Shown one piece after another: positions 34,118 through 44,939 of a stretch of DNA of 44,939 bases (its first letter is position 1; each line of letters starts with the position of its first letter). The stretch is from contig JBKBOJ010000019.1 in assembly GCA_046294815.1 (NCBI GenBank), forward strand, positions 1-44,939, in the 5' to 3' direction. The notes beneath the pieces are model-generated. The model saw only the letters and a program-made list of their open reading frames with translations. It was not told the origin of the DNA and searched no databases. Both the position numbers and the translations under genes were made by a program. Origin of the DNA: Pelomonas sp046294815. Its GTDB lineage: Bacteria > Pseudomonadota > Gammaproteobacteria > Burkholderiales > Burkholderiaceae_C.

Positions 34118-34587
34118 ACGAGCTGCCCTTCCGCGACCTGCAACTGGATGCCTTGGGACGGCTGCTGCTGACCGACCTCAACGGCACCGTGCATGCCGGC
34201 GTGACGCCGGTGCGCGCCCACCCCATCTCGGCGCCCGACGAGGGCCTGAGCCTGGTGGGCAGCCATGGCCATGAGCTGGCCTGGGTGGCGCGGCTGTCCG
34301 CGCTGCCCGACGGTCCGCGCCAGCTGCTGGAGGCCGAATTGGCCGCGCGAGAGTTCCATCCCACGCTGTTGCGGCTGATCTCTGTCAACACCTTCGGCAC
34401 ACCCAGCACCTGGCACATCCAGACCGACCGCGGCGAGGTGGACTTTGTGTTGAAGAGCGAGGAAGACATCCGCCGGCTGGAGGGCGGGCGGCTGCTGATC
34501 ACGTCCGCCCACGGCCTGCAGCTCCATGTGCCGGATCGCTGGGCGCTGGACAAGCATTCCAAGCGGCTGCTGGAGCGCTTCCTCTGA
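34114..34587 (+). CDS. DUF1854 family protein, cyanophycin-associated
   Basis: The 157-residue soluble protein begins with LDALGRLLLTDLNGTVHAGVTPVRAHPIS, carries LISVNTFGTPSTWHIQTDRG and DFVLKSEEDIR, and ends DKHSKRLLERFL. These are traits of DUF1854, a family of unknown function found next to the ABC transporter of cyanophycin clusters. No signal peptide or membrane segment. It overlaps the transporter gene by four bases (ATGA), so equal synthesis and physical partnership are likely. The beta-rich start resembles the extra N-terminal domain of the transporter in its LD.GRLLLTDLNG-like pattern, which may mean a shared fold; that is weakly supported. Confidence 0.87.
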   Translation: MNELPFRDLQLDALGRLLLTDLNGTVHAGVTPVRAHPISAPDEGLSLVGSHGHELAWVARLSALPDGPRQLLEAELAAREFHPTLLRLISVNTFGTPSTWHIQTDRGEVDFVLKSEEDIRRLEGGRLLITSAHGLQLHVPDRWALDKHSKRLLERFL

Positions 34588-34595
34588 GCCGGCGC

Positions 34596-34614
34596 AGGCC
34601 GCCCGCGGCGGCCT
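34596..34614. terminator. Palindrome between convergent DUF1854 gene and bfr
   Basis: AGGCCGCC, loop CGC, GGCGGCCT: a perfect eight-base stem in the 46-base gap between two convergent genes. Only two T follow on the plus strand and none on the minus, so it is at best a weak bidirectional terminator. Confidence 0.5.
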
Positions 34615-34633
34615 TCGGTCGCGCTGTGGCGGC

Positions 34634-35110
34634 TCAGCTCGTCTCGCCCATCTGCGACTGCAGGTAGTTCTGCTGACCCACCTTGCTGACCAGCTGAAGC
34701 TGTGTCTCCAGGTGGTCGATGTGCTCCTCGGTGTCGTGCAGGATTTGCACGAACAGTTCGCGAGACACGTAATCGCGCACGCTCTCGCAGTAGGCCACGG
34801 CCTCCTTCAAGTGGGCGTGCGAGGCCCTCTCGATCTTGAGATCGCACTCCATCGTCTCGATGGCGTTCTCGCCGATGTAGAGCTTGCCCAGGTCCTGCAG
34901 GTTGGGCAGCCCCTCCAGCATCAGCACGCGCTCGATGAGCTTGTCGGCGTGCTTCATCTCCTCGATCGATTCCTCGTACTCATGCTTGGCCATCTTCATC
35001 AGGCCCCAGTTCTTCAGCATGCGGGCGTGCAGGAAGTACTGGTTGATGGCGGTCAGCTCCAGCTTGAGCTGGGCATTCAGGTGCGTGATGACTTGTGGGT
35101 CGCCCTGCAC
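34634..35110 (-). CDS. bfr: Bacterioferritin
   Basis: Heme-containing iron-storage cage of 24 subunits. From GTG 35110 the product is 158 residues, exactly the usual length, starting QGDPQVITHLNAQL after the initiator. The GTG has AAGGAGG five bases ahead. An ATG at 35161 in frame would add 17 residues unlike any Bfr and lacks a good ribosome site, so I prefer the GTG. Ferroxidase and heme motifs are present: LELTAINQYFLHARMLKNWG, KHEYEESIEEMKHADKLIERVL (heme Met in the helix) and ILHDTEEHIDHLETQL. Divergent from bfd across a Fur box. Confidence 0.95.
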   Translation of the reverse strand: MQGDPQVITHLNAQLKLELTAINQYFLHARMLKNWGLMKMAKHEYEESIEEMKHADKLIERVLMLEGLPNLQDLGKLYIGENAIETMECDLKIERASHAHLKEAVAYCESVRDYVSRELFVQILHDTEEHIDHLETQLQLVSKVGQQNYLQSQMGETS

Positions 35111-35186
35111 GGAGGCCTCCTTGTTGTGTGCGTGCGCAGTCGGGGCAGTATCGACAGCCATGACCCTCGATCAAAATCGGTATTTT

Positions 35187-35208
35187 TGCAAATGAGACCG
35201 ATTCGCAT
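35187..35208. promoter_or_regulatory. Fur box between bfr and bfd
   Basis: TGCAAATGAGACCGATTCGCA is an inverted repeat close to the proteobacterial Fur consensus; on the minus strand it reads TGCGAAT, CGG, TCTCATTTGCA. It differs from the usual sequence mainly at the central three bases. It sits between the divergent bfr and bfd genes and overlaps a possible bfd promoter (TTGCAA ... TTAGAC), so iron-bound Fur should repress bfd and perhaps act on bfr as well. Confidence 0.8.
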
Positions 35209-35223
35209 TAGACTGCGCGCATC

Positions 35224-35448
35224 ATGATCGTCTGCGTCTGCCACCGCGTCTCCGACCGCGACATCGCCATCGCGGCGGCGTCGGGCTGCCCCAGTTTCGA
35301 GGCCTTGCAGGACGAGCTCCGCGTGGCCACGGCCTGCGGCGCCTGCCATGAATGCGCCTGCGAGGTCTTCGAGGAAAGTCGTGTGGCCGGCGGCCACGCT
35401 GCTGGGTCCGGCAGGACGATGGCCATCGCCGTGCTGCAGCCGGCCTGA
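35224..35448 (+). CDS. bfd: Bacterioferritin-associated ferredoxin
   Basis: [2Fe-2S] protein that docks on Bfr and delivers electrons to release stored iron under iron starvation. The 74-residue product has cluster ligands C4, C6, C38 and C41 (MIVCVCHRVSDRDI and ATACGACHEC), plus extra Cys at 22, 44 and 46. Length is typical. The Fur box 16 bases upstream fits iron-starvation induction, as known for bfd elsewhere. Divergent from bfr. Confidence 0.93.
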   Translation: MIVCVCHRVSDRDIAIAAASGCPSFEALQDELRVATACGACHECACEVFEESRVAGGHAAGSGRTMAIAVLQPA

Positions 35449-35458
35449 GCAAGCGGGC

Positions 35459-35497
35459 TAGAATGCGTCTCGGCGCCCCTCACCGGCGCCATTTTTG
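35459..35497 (+). promoter_or_regulatory. -10 element and hairpin in the cold-shock leader
   Basis: GCTAGAATGC gives a -10 TAGAAT (35459-35464). Transcription would start near 35471, exactly at a stem GGCGCC (35472-35477), CCTCACC, GGCGCC (35485-35490) followed by ATTTTTG. The same hairpin plus T-run can end bfd transcription from upstream. For RNAs started here it lies at the very 5' end, too early to terminate, so it could cap the leader. About 110 untranslated bases follow, as usual for csp genes. Confidence 0.5.
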
Positions 35498-35580
35498 TTG
35501 TCCGTGCCCGAGGTTGTTGTGTGTCCCGCAGCCCCTGTGCGGTGGGACGCCCAAACGAACGAACTCGAGGAAAAGACTCC

Positions 35581-35796
35581 ATGAGCACCCAGCAGACCGG
35601 CATCGTCAAGTGGTTTGACGACGGCAAGGGCTACGGCTTCATCACCCCGTCAGACGGCAGCAAGGACTTGTTCGCCCATCACAGCGAGATCAGGAACGGC
35701 GGCGGCTTCCGCACGCTGGCCGAAGGCGCCCAGGTCGAGTTTGAGGTGAAGCAGGGCCCCAAGGGCCTGCAAGCCGCAAACATCCGCGCGCTGTAA
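35581..35796 (+). CDS. Cold-shock domain protein (CspA family)
   Basis: Single-stranded nucleic-acid-binding protein of 71 residues, RNA chaperone in the cytoplasm. RNP1 KGYGFI and RNP2 LFAHHS are present; the second has His where Phe is common (LFAHFS). WFDDGKGYGF and GPKGLQAANI are otherwise standard. ATG 35581 has GAGGAAAAG about ten bases ahead. A long leader with a 5' hairpin precedes it and a strong terminator follows, so it is transcribed alone. Whether it is cold-induced cannot be read from sequence. Confidence 0.94.
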   Translation: MSTQQTGIVKWFDDGKGYGFITPSDGSKDLFAHHSEIRNGGGFRTLAEGAQVEFEVKQGPKGLQAANIRAL

Positions 35797-35816
35797 ATCA
35801 CGTCGGCCCGGCCGCC

Positions 35817-35848
35817 AAGCCCGCTCGCTGAGCGGGCTTTGTGCTTTT
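35817..35848 (+). terminator. Rho-independent terminator of the cold-shock gene
   Basis: AAGCCCGCTC, loop GCT, GAGCGGGCTT: a ten-base perfect stem, followed by TGTGCTTTT. It lies 21 bases after the csp stop and 30 bases before the radical SAM gene, so that gene needs its own promoter or read-through. Confidence 0.88.
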
Positions 35849-35877
35849 CAGGGCCCGTCCAACGACAATCGAGCGCT

Positions 35878-38124
<2,247 letters not shown>

Positions 38125-38233
38125 GTGGCGTGGCGGGACTTTTGCCCGCGCTTCTCGTGGCGCCGGCTGCATGGATGCACTACGCTTGGGGCTCACCACC
38201 AGCGAGGTTGTCGCCGCCAGCACTCCCGCCCTC

Positions 38234-40453
38234 ATGCAAGACACGCCGCCCGCCGTTGACGACGATCTCCTCGAGCTGCTCGACGAACCCGAGCATGCCG
38301 AGCTGGAGCACCGGCCGCACAACCGGCCCTGGCGCGTGCTGATCGTCGACGACGACGGCGACGTTCACAAGGCCACCGAGCTGGCCATGCAGGGCCTCAG
38401 CATCGAAGGCCAGCCGCTGGTCTTCCTGCACGCCAGCTCCGCCGCCCAGGCGCGCCAGCTGCTGGCCAGCGAGGACGATCTGGCCGTGGTGCTGCTGGAC
38501 GTGGTGATGGAGAGCGACGATGCCGGCCTGCAGCTGGTGCGCTACATCCGCGACGAACTGGGCCGCAACGCGCTGCGCATCGTGCTGCGCACCGGCCAGC
38601 CCGGCTATGCGCCTGAGATCGAGACGGTGCAGGCCTATGACATCAACGACTACAAGACCAAGTCCGAGCTGACCCGCACGCGGCTGTACACGGTGCTGAC
38701 CGCGGCCGTGCGCTCCTACCGCCAGATCTGCGCGCTGGAGGCCAGCCGCCGCGGGCTGGAAATGATCATCGAGAGCAGCACCGCGCTGTCGCGCATGCGC
38801 GGCCTCTCGCGCTTTGCCGAAGGTGTGGTCACGCAGCTGTGCGCGCTGTTGGGCGTCTTGCCGGAGGGGCTGGTCTGCGCTCAGACGCATGGCGAGAGCG
38901 GCGACGAGGTGCGCATCATCGCGGCCGCCGGCCAGTACAGCAGCCTCATCGATCGCCCGCTGGCGCAGGTCAAGATCACCAGCGTGCGCGAGCGCCTGGA
39001 GCGCTGCCTGCGCGAGCAGCGCAGCCTGTACGACGACGGCATGGTGCTGTACTTCGGCATGGACCAGGGGCGGGCGATGGCGGCCTTGGTGGACCTGGAC
39101 CGCGAGCTCGACGAGCTGGACCAGCAGTTGCTGCGCGCCTTCTGCTCCAACATCGCGGTGGGCTTCGAGAACGTGCTGCTGTACGGCGAACTGCTGGATC
39201 AGGCCTACAACGACCCGCTGCTGCGCCTGCCCAACCGCAACCGCTTCGTCGAGCTGCTGGACAAGAACCTGAAAGATCCCACCGGTGTCACGCTGGCGCT
39301 GATCGACATCGACGATTTCTCCGACATCAACGACGCCTTCGGCCACCATTTCGGTGACCAGGTGCTGCAGGCCGTGGTGCGGCGGCTGTCCGACATGCTG
39401 GGCCTGAACACCGCGATGGCGCGGGTCGGGGCCGACACCTTTGGCGTGCTGGGCGAGGATGCCAGGGTCTGCCCGGAGCGCGTGCAGGCGGTGTTTGCCG
39501 AGCCCTTCGTCGTGGCGGGTGAGCGGCTGCAACTGTCGGCCACGACCGGGCTGGTGCAGCTCGGCGAGTCCACCGCCGTGGGTTCCGAGCTGCTGCTGGA
39601 TGCGCAGATCGCGCTCAAGCGCGCCAAGCAGCGCCAGCGCGGCTCGTCGCAGTACTTCTCCGCCGCCATGGGCAATGACGCGCGCGAGCGCTTCAAGCTG
39701 CTCAAGGGCCTGCGCACCGGCTTCGAGGAAAGCGAGCTGTTCATCGTCTACCAGCCGCAGGTGGACCTGGTCAGCGGCCGCGTCATCGGTGCCGAGGCGC
39801 TGCTGCGCTGGAAGACGGCAGACGGCCGCTTCATTGCGCCCGACCAGTTCATCCCGCTGGCCGAGCAGAGTGGCCTCATCATTCCTATCGGCGAGTTCGT
39901 CATGCGCACCGCCTGCGCGCAGTTGCAGCGCATGCAGGCACTGGGCCATGCCGACTTCCGCATGGCCGTCAACGTGTCCATGGCGCAGTTCCGCCATCCC
40001 GGCTTCATCGACATGCTGGCCCGCACGCTGCAGGACTGCGGCGTGGTCGGCCAGCACATCGAGCTGGAGATCACCGAGTCCATGGCCATGGAGGACGCCG
40101 ACCTCGTGCAGCGCGTGCTGGCCGCCATCAAGCGCCTGGGCTTCTCGGTCGCGATCGATGATTTCGGCACCGGCTTCTCGTCGTTGAGCCAGCTGCGTCA
40201 GCTGCAGGTGGACCGGCTCAAGATCGACCGCGCATTCGTGCAGGAGGCGCAGTCCTCGTCCGCCGGCTCCACCATCGCGCAGATGGTCGTCAACTTGGGC
40301 CGTGGCCTGGGGCTGACCGTCATCGCCGAGGGCATAGAGACCGAGGTGCAGCGCCAGTACCTCGTCGGCCTGGGCTGCCACGAGGGTCAGGGCTGGTTGT
40401 TTGCCAAGCCCATGCCCGCCGAGCAGCTGGAGGCCTTTCTCGCCGCGAAGTGA
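38234..40453 (+). CDS. Response regulator with DUF3369, degenerate GGDEF and EAL domains
   Basis: A 739-residue cytoplasmic c-di-GMP protein. A receiver domain (about 30-155) has the acidic pair in LIVDDDGDVHK, the phospho-Asp in VLLDVVMES (near 89), LRTGQPG and DYKTKSELT. A DUF3369/GAF-like segment (about 155-340) follows. The GGDEF domain reads GADTF (bases 39428-39442) and is surely inactive as cyclase. The EAL domain is intact: EALLRW (near 521), NVSMAQFR, ELEITES, IDDFGTGFSSL, LKIDRAFV and IAEGIETE. It is probably a phosphodiesterase tuned by phosphorylation, with the GGDEF as GTP sensor. No histidine kinase is adjacent. The start is uncertain: ATG 38234 lacks a clear ribosome site, and 38171 is possible. 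Confidence 0.9.
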   Translation: MQDTPPAVDDDLLELLDEPEHAELEHRPHNRPWRVLIVDDDGDVHKATELAMQGLSIEGQPLVFLHASSAAQARQLLASEDDLAVVLLDVVMESDDAGLQLVRYIRDELGRNALRIVLRTGQPGYAPEIETVQAYDINDYKTKSELTRTRLYTVLTAAVRSYRQICALEASRRGLEMIIESSTALSRMRGLSRFAEGVVTQLCALLGVLPEGLVCAQTHGESGDEVRIIAAAGQYSSLIDRPLAQVKITSVRERLERCLREQRSLYDDGMVLYFGMDQGRAMAALVDLDRELDELDQQLLRAFCSNIAVGFENVLLYGELLDQAYNDPLLRLPNRNRFVELLDKNLKDPTGVTLALIDIDDFSDINDAFGHHFGDQVLQAVVRRLSDMLGLNTAMARVGADTFGVLGEDARVCPERVQAVFAEPFVVAGERLQLSATTGLVQLGESTAVGSELLLDAQIALKRAKQRQRGSSQYFSAAMGNDARERFKLLKGLRTGFEESELFIVYQPQVDLVSGRVIGAEALLRWKTADGRFIAPDQFIPLAEQSGLIIPIGEFVMRTACAQLQRMQALGHADFRMAVNVSMAQFRHPGFIDMLARTLQDCGVVGQHIELEITESMAMEDADLVQRVLAAIKRLGFSVAIDDFGTGFSSLSQLRQLQVDRLKIDRAFVQEAQSSSAGSTIAQMVVNLGRGLGLTVIAEGIETEVQRQYLVGLGCHEGQGWLFAKPMPAEQLEAFLAAK

Positions 40454-40505
40454 GTCCGCCGGCGCTGGCTGCACGGCGCCGCCCCGTCTTGACATAGGAG
40501 CGTCC

Positions 40506-41723
40506 ATGAGTCTTGCGAAGATCCTCGTCGCCCAGGGCGGCGGCCCCACTGCAGTCATCAACCAGAGCCTGGTGGGCGTGGTGCTGGAGGCGCGCCGCCA
40601 GGCCGGCGTGGGCCGGGTCTACGGCGCGCGGCACGGCGTGCGCGGCATCGTGAACGAGGACTTCGTCGACCTCACGCAGGAGACCAGCCACAACCTGGAG
40701 CTGGTGGCCACCACGCCGGCGTCGGCGCTGGGCTCCACACGCGACAAGCCCGACGCGGCCTACTGCCACGAGATCTTCACCGTGCTGCAGGCCCATGGCA
40801 TCACGCATTTCTTCTACATCGGCGGCAATGATTCCTCGGACACGGTGCGCATCGTGTCCGAGGAAGCGGCTGCGGCGGGCTACCCGCTGCGCTGCATCCA
40901 CATCCCCAAGACCATCGACAACGACCTCGTCGGCAACGACCACACGCCCGGCTATGCATCGGCTGCGCGTTTCGTGGCCCAGGCCTTTGCCGGCGCCAAC
41001 CTCGACAACGCGGCGCTGCCGGGTGTCTACGTGGGCGTGGTGATGGGGCGGCATGCGGGCTTCCTGACCGCCGCGGCGGCCCTGGGCAAGAAGTTCGACG
41101 ACGACGGCCCCCACCTCATCTACCTGCCCGAGCGCGACTTCCACATCGAGCAGTTCCTGCGCGACGTCAAGGCCACGCACGAACGCTTTGGCCGCTGCGT
41201 CATCGCGGTCAGCGAGGGCATCCACGATGCGAGTGGCGCGCCCATGCTGTCCAAGCTGGCCGGCGACCTGGAGCGCGATGCGCATGGCAACGTGCAGCTC
41301 AGCGGCACCGGTGCGCTGGCCGACTTGCTGTGCGAGGAGATCAAGACCAAGCTGGGCATCAAGCGCGTGCGCGGCGACACCTTCGGCTACCTGCAGCGCA
41401 GCTTCCTTGGCTGCGTCAGCGACGTGGACGCGCGCGAGGCCCGCGAGGTGGGCGAGAAGGCCGTGCAGTACGCCTTCCACGGTGACCGTGACGGTTCGGT
41501 GGCCATCGAGCGCGTGGGCTACTACTCGGTGGACTACAAGCTGCTGCCACTGGCTTCCGTCGCCGGCAAGACGCGCACGATGGAAGACGTTTTCATCAAT
41601 GCCGCCGGCACCGACGTGACCGATGCCTTCCGCCTCTACCTGCGGCCGCTGTTGGGCTCAGGCATGCCAGACGCCTTCCGGCTGCGGCCCAACCCGGTGC
41701 CCAAGGTGCTGAACAAGCGCTAG
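40506..41723 (+). CDS. pfp: 6-phosphofructokinase, pyrophosphate-dependent type
   Basis: Phosphorylates fructose 6-phosphate, likely with pyrophosphate, in a reversible step of glycolysis. The 405-residue product shows AQGGGPTAVINQSL and GGNDSSDT (106-113), where the Asp after Asn occupies the site that is Gly in ATP enzymes and blocks ATP. PKTIDND follows (about 133-139; its Lys marks PPi use), then VVMGRHAGFL and GYLQRSFLG. ATG 40506 has AGGAG seven bases ahead. The TAG stop lies within motif copy 3. Together with pgk and pyk it supplies the glycolytic backbone of this region. PPi dependence is inferred from these residues. Confidence 0.92.
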   Translation: MSLAKILVAQGGGPTAVINQSLVGVVLEARRQAGVGRVYGARHGVRGIVNEDFVDLTQETSHNLELVATTPASALGSTRDKPDAAYCHEIFTVLQAHGITHFFYIGGNDSSDTVRIVSEEAAAAGYPLRCIHIPKTIDNDLVGNDHTPGYASAARFVAQAFAGANLDNAALPGVYVGVVMGRHAGFLTAAAALGKKFDDDGPHLIYLPERDFHIEQFLRDVKATHERFGRCVIAVSEGIHDASGAPMLSKLAGDLERDAHGNVQLSGTGALADLLCEEIKTKLGIKRVRGDTFGYLQRSFLGCVSDVDAREAREVGEKAVQYAFHGDRDGSVAIERVGYYSVDYKLLPLASVAGKTRTMEDVFINAAGTDVTDAFRLYLRPLLGSGMPDAFRLRPNPVPKVLNKR

Positions 41724-41744
41724 GAGCCTGTCGGGCTGGCCCGC
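41720..41744 (-). repeat. Conserved motif, copy 3 (after pfp)
   Basis: The minus strand reads AGCCCGACAGGCTCCTAG, sharing 17 of 18 bases with copy 2 and 14 of 18 with copy 1; the seven bases before it diverge. It overlaps the pfp stop codon and lies in a 91-base convergent gap, so it cannot be a promoter for either flanking gene unless it drives antisense RNA into pfp. A second stem GGCCGG, TGG, CCGGCC is at 41780-41794 in the same gap. Confidence 0.5.
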
Positions 41745-41814
41745 TGGACGCAGCCCTGATCGACCGCCTGCGCCGCGCTGGCCGGTGGCCGGCCGGAGAA
41801 CGCGCTGGAGCGGC

Positions 41815-42723
41815 TCAGCGCGTGCGCTTGGCGAGCACCGCCCGCGCCACGCGTGACGCAGGCTCGCGACCCAGCACGCCGGAGATGAAGGCGCCGGCGT
41901 CGACCAGCCGGTCCAGGTCCACGCCCGTCTCGATGCCGAGGCCATTGAGCATGAACACCACGTCCTCGGTCGCCACATTGCCGGTCGCGCCCTTGGCATA
42001 GGGGCAGCCGCCCAGCCCGGCCACGCTGGCGTGGAAGCTGTGCACGCCGAGTTCCAGGCTGGCGTAGACGTTGGCGAGCGCCTGGCCGTAGGTGTCGTGG
42101 AAATGGCCAGACACCTCGGGCAGCGGGAAATGCTTCAGCGCCCGCTCCATGGCGGCCTGCACTTTGCGCGGCGTGCCCACGCCGATGGTGTCGGCAATGT
42201 CGATGGCGTCCACGCCCAGCGCACGCAGCGGCTCAACGACTGCCTCCACCTGGTCGGCGCTGATGTCACCCTCGTAGGGGCAGCCCAAGGCGCAGGACAG
42301 CGCCGCGCGCACCTTCACGCCGGCCGCATGTGCACCCTCGATGACGGGCGCAAAGCGCGCCAGGCTCTCGGCGATGGAGCAGTTGATGTTCTTCTGCGTG
42401 AAGGCCTCGCTGGCCGCGGTGAAGACCAGGATCTCGTCGGGCCGGCTCGCGAGTGCCGCTTCCAGCCCCTTGAGGTTGGGCACCAGCACCGAGTAGCGCA
42501 CACCGGGCCGGCGCTCGAGGGCGGCCATCACGGCCGCGTTGTCGCCCATCTGCGGCACCCATTTGGGCGACACGAAGCTGGTGACCTCGATCTCGCGCAG
42601 ACCGGCGTCCTGCAGCATGGCGACGAGCCGGGCCTTGTGCTCCGTGGCGACGTTGGCCTTTTCGTTCTGCAGGCCGTCACGCGGGCCGACATCGAGGAGT
42701 TTGACGAAGGATGGCAGGGCCAT
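41815..42723 (-). CDS. mvaB: Hydroxymethylglutaryl-CoA lyase
   Basis: Splits HMG-CoA into acetoacetate and acetyl-CoA, the last step of leucine breakdown. The 302-residue TIM-barrel protein shows DVGPRDGLQNE, TSFVSPKWVPQMGD, GHFHDTYGQALAN and the active-site loop VAGLGGCPYAKGATGNVATED with its catalytic Cys. GGAGG lies eight bases ahead of the ATG, inside the end of the preceding gene; two bases separate them, so the pair is one operon. The bacterial length is normal and nothing is missing. Confidence 0.96.
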   Translation of the reverse strand: MALPSFVKLLDVGPRDGLQNEKANVATEHKARLVAMLQDAGLREIEVTSFVSPKWVPQMGDNAAVMAALERRPGVRYSVLVPNLKGLEAALASRPDEILVFTAASEAFTQKNINCSIAESLARFAPVIEGAHAAGVKVRAALSCALGCPYEGDISADQVEAVVEPLRALGVDAIDIADTIGVGTPRKVQAAMERALKHFPLPEVSGHFHDTYGQALANVYASLELGVHSFHASVAGLGGCPYAKGATGNVATEDVVFMLNGLGIETGVDLDRLVDAGAFISGVLGREPASRVARAVLAKRTR

Positions 42724-42725
42724 GC

Positions 42726-44720
<1,995 letters not shown>

Positions 44721-44813
44721 CTCTTCGTCTCCTCAACCGTCTTCTTTTGGATTCCGGATCGGGGCGCGCACCGAGCGGGGTGGGCTGCGGGCGCGCGATG
44801 AGTCGGCCGGGAA

Positions 44814-44939
44814 TCAGTGGGTGCAGACCTGCAGCTTGGCGGCCGCCTCCGACGGCGTCAGCTCCGCTTCGGTCGCGCAGCGCATGCCCAGGCGCTCCAG
44901 CAGCGCGCGGTCCTTCTCGGCCTGCGGGTTGCTGGTGGT
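44814..44939 (-). CDS. C-terminal end of an unidentified gene (runs off right edge)
   Basis: The last 41 codons of a minus-strand frame, rich in Ala, Glu and Leu (DRALLERLGMRCATEAELTP, then KLQVCTH at the end), with strongly GC-biased third positions. It stops 93 bases upstream of the carboxylase start. It is probably part of the leucine-degradation transcript or the gene before it. Too little is visible to name a family. Confidence 0.5.
   Translation of the reverse strand, partial: TTSNPQAEKDRALLERLGMRCATEAELTPSEAAAKLQVCTH

Overview
The window reads as a chromosomal segment of a GC-rich betaproteobacterium of the order Burkholderiales. The gene content and protein flavour suggest the Roseateles/Mitsuaria/Rubrivivax/Leptothrix neighbourhood, but that placement is inference and was not tested by search. 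Third codon positions are overwhelmingly G or C. Genes are densely packed, and no intergenic gap exceeds 300 bases. I see no rRNA, tRNA, CRISPR array, insertion sequence or prophage.

Layout. 0-5.2 kb (minus strand): a methyl-cycle operon ahcY-tlyA-metF preceded by a clear S-adenosylhomocysteine (SAH) riboswitch, then a Cache-HAMP-GGDEF protein with an atypical signature motif. 5.3-11.2 kb (plus): yajC-secD-secF, then a DUF1631 protein closed by a strong terminator. 11.2-14.0 kb (minus): LysM protein-dprA-smg. 14.1-16.5 kb (plus): def-fmt, with an unusual in-frame insertion in fmt, then htpX. 16.6-18.8 kb: a small lipoprotein, an exported GIN-domain beta-helix protein and an azlC-azlD amino-acid exporter pair. 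18.9-25.6 kb: central carbon genes pgk, maeB and pyk, with an EamA transporter and a GNAT acetyltransferase between them. 25.7-27 kb: a collapsed GtrB-type glycosyltransferase followed by a YdjC/ChbG deacetylase and a possible small membrane ORF.

27.0-34.6 kb is the most distinctive block. Two cyanophycin synthetases lie on the minus strand, cphA and a paralogue whose Mur-ligase P-loop is destroyed. They are divergent from an ABC transporter with an extra N-terminal domain and a DUF1854 protein. Such a transporter/DUF1854 pair is, to my recollection, repeatedly found beside cyanophycin genes but has no established function. It is the best candidate here for an undescribed system.

34.6-35.8 kb: bfr and bfd diverge around a near-consensus Fur box, followed by a cold-shock gene with a structured leader. 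35.9-41.7 kb: a YgiQ-type radical SAM protein, a REC-DUF3369-GGDEF-EAL protein with a dead GGDEF and intact EAL, and a PPi-type phosphofructokinase. 41.8-44.7 kb (minus): methylcrotonyl-CoA carboxylase alpha subunit and HMG-CoA lyase (leucine breakdown), with the tail of an unknown gene at the right edge.

A 25-base motif occurs three times outside genes or at gene ends: upstream of ahcY, upstream of pyk and just after pfp. Two copies match at 22 of 25 positions and the third shares an 18-base core. No gene annotation explains it.
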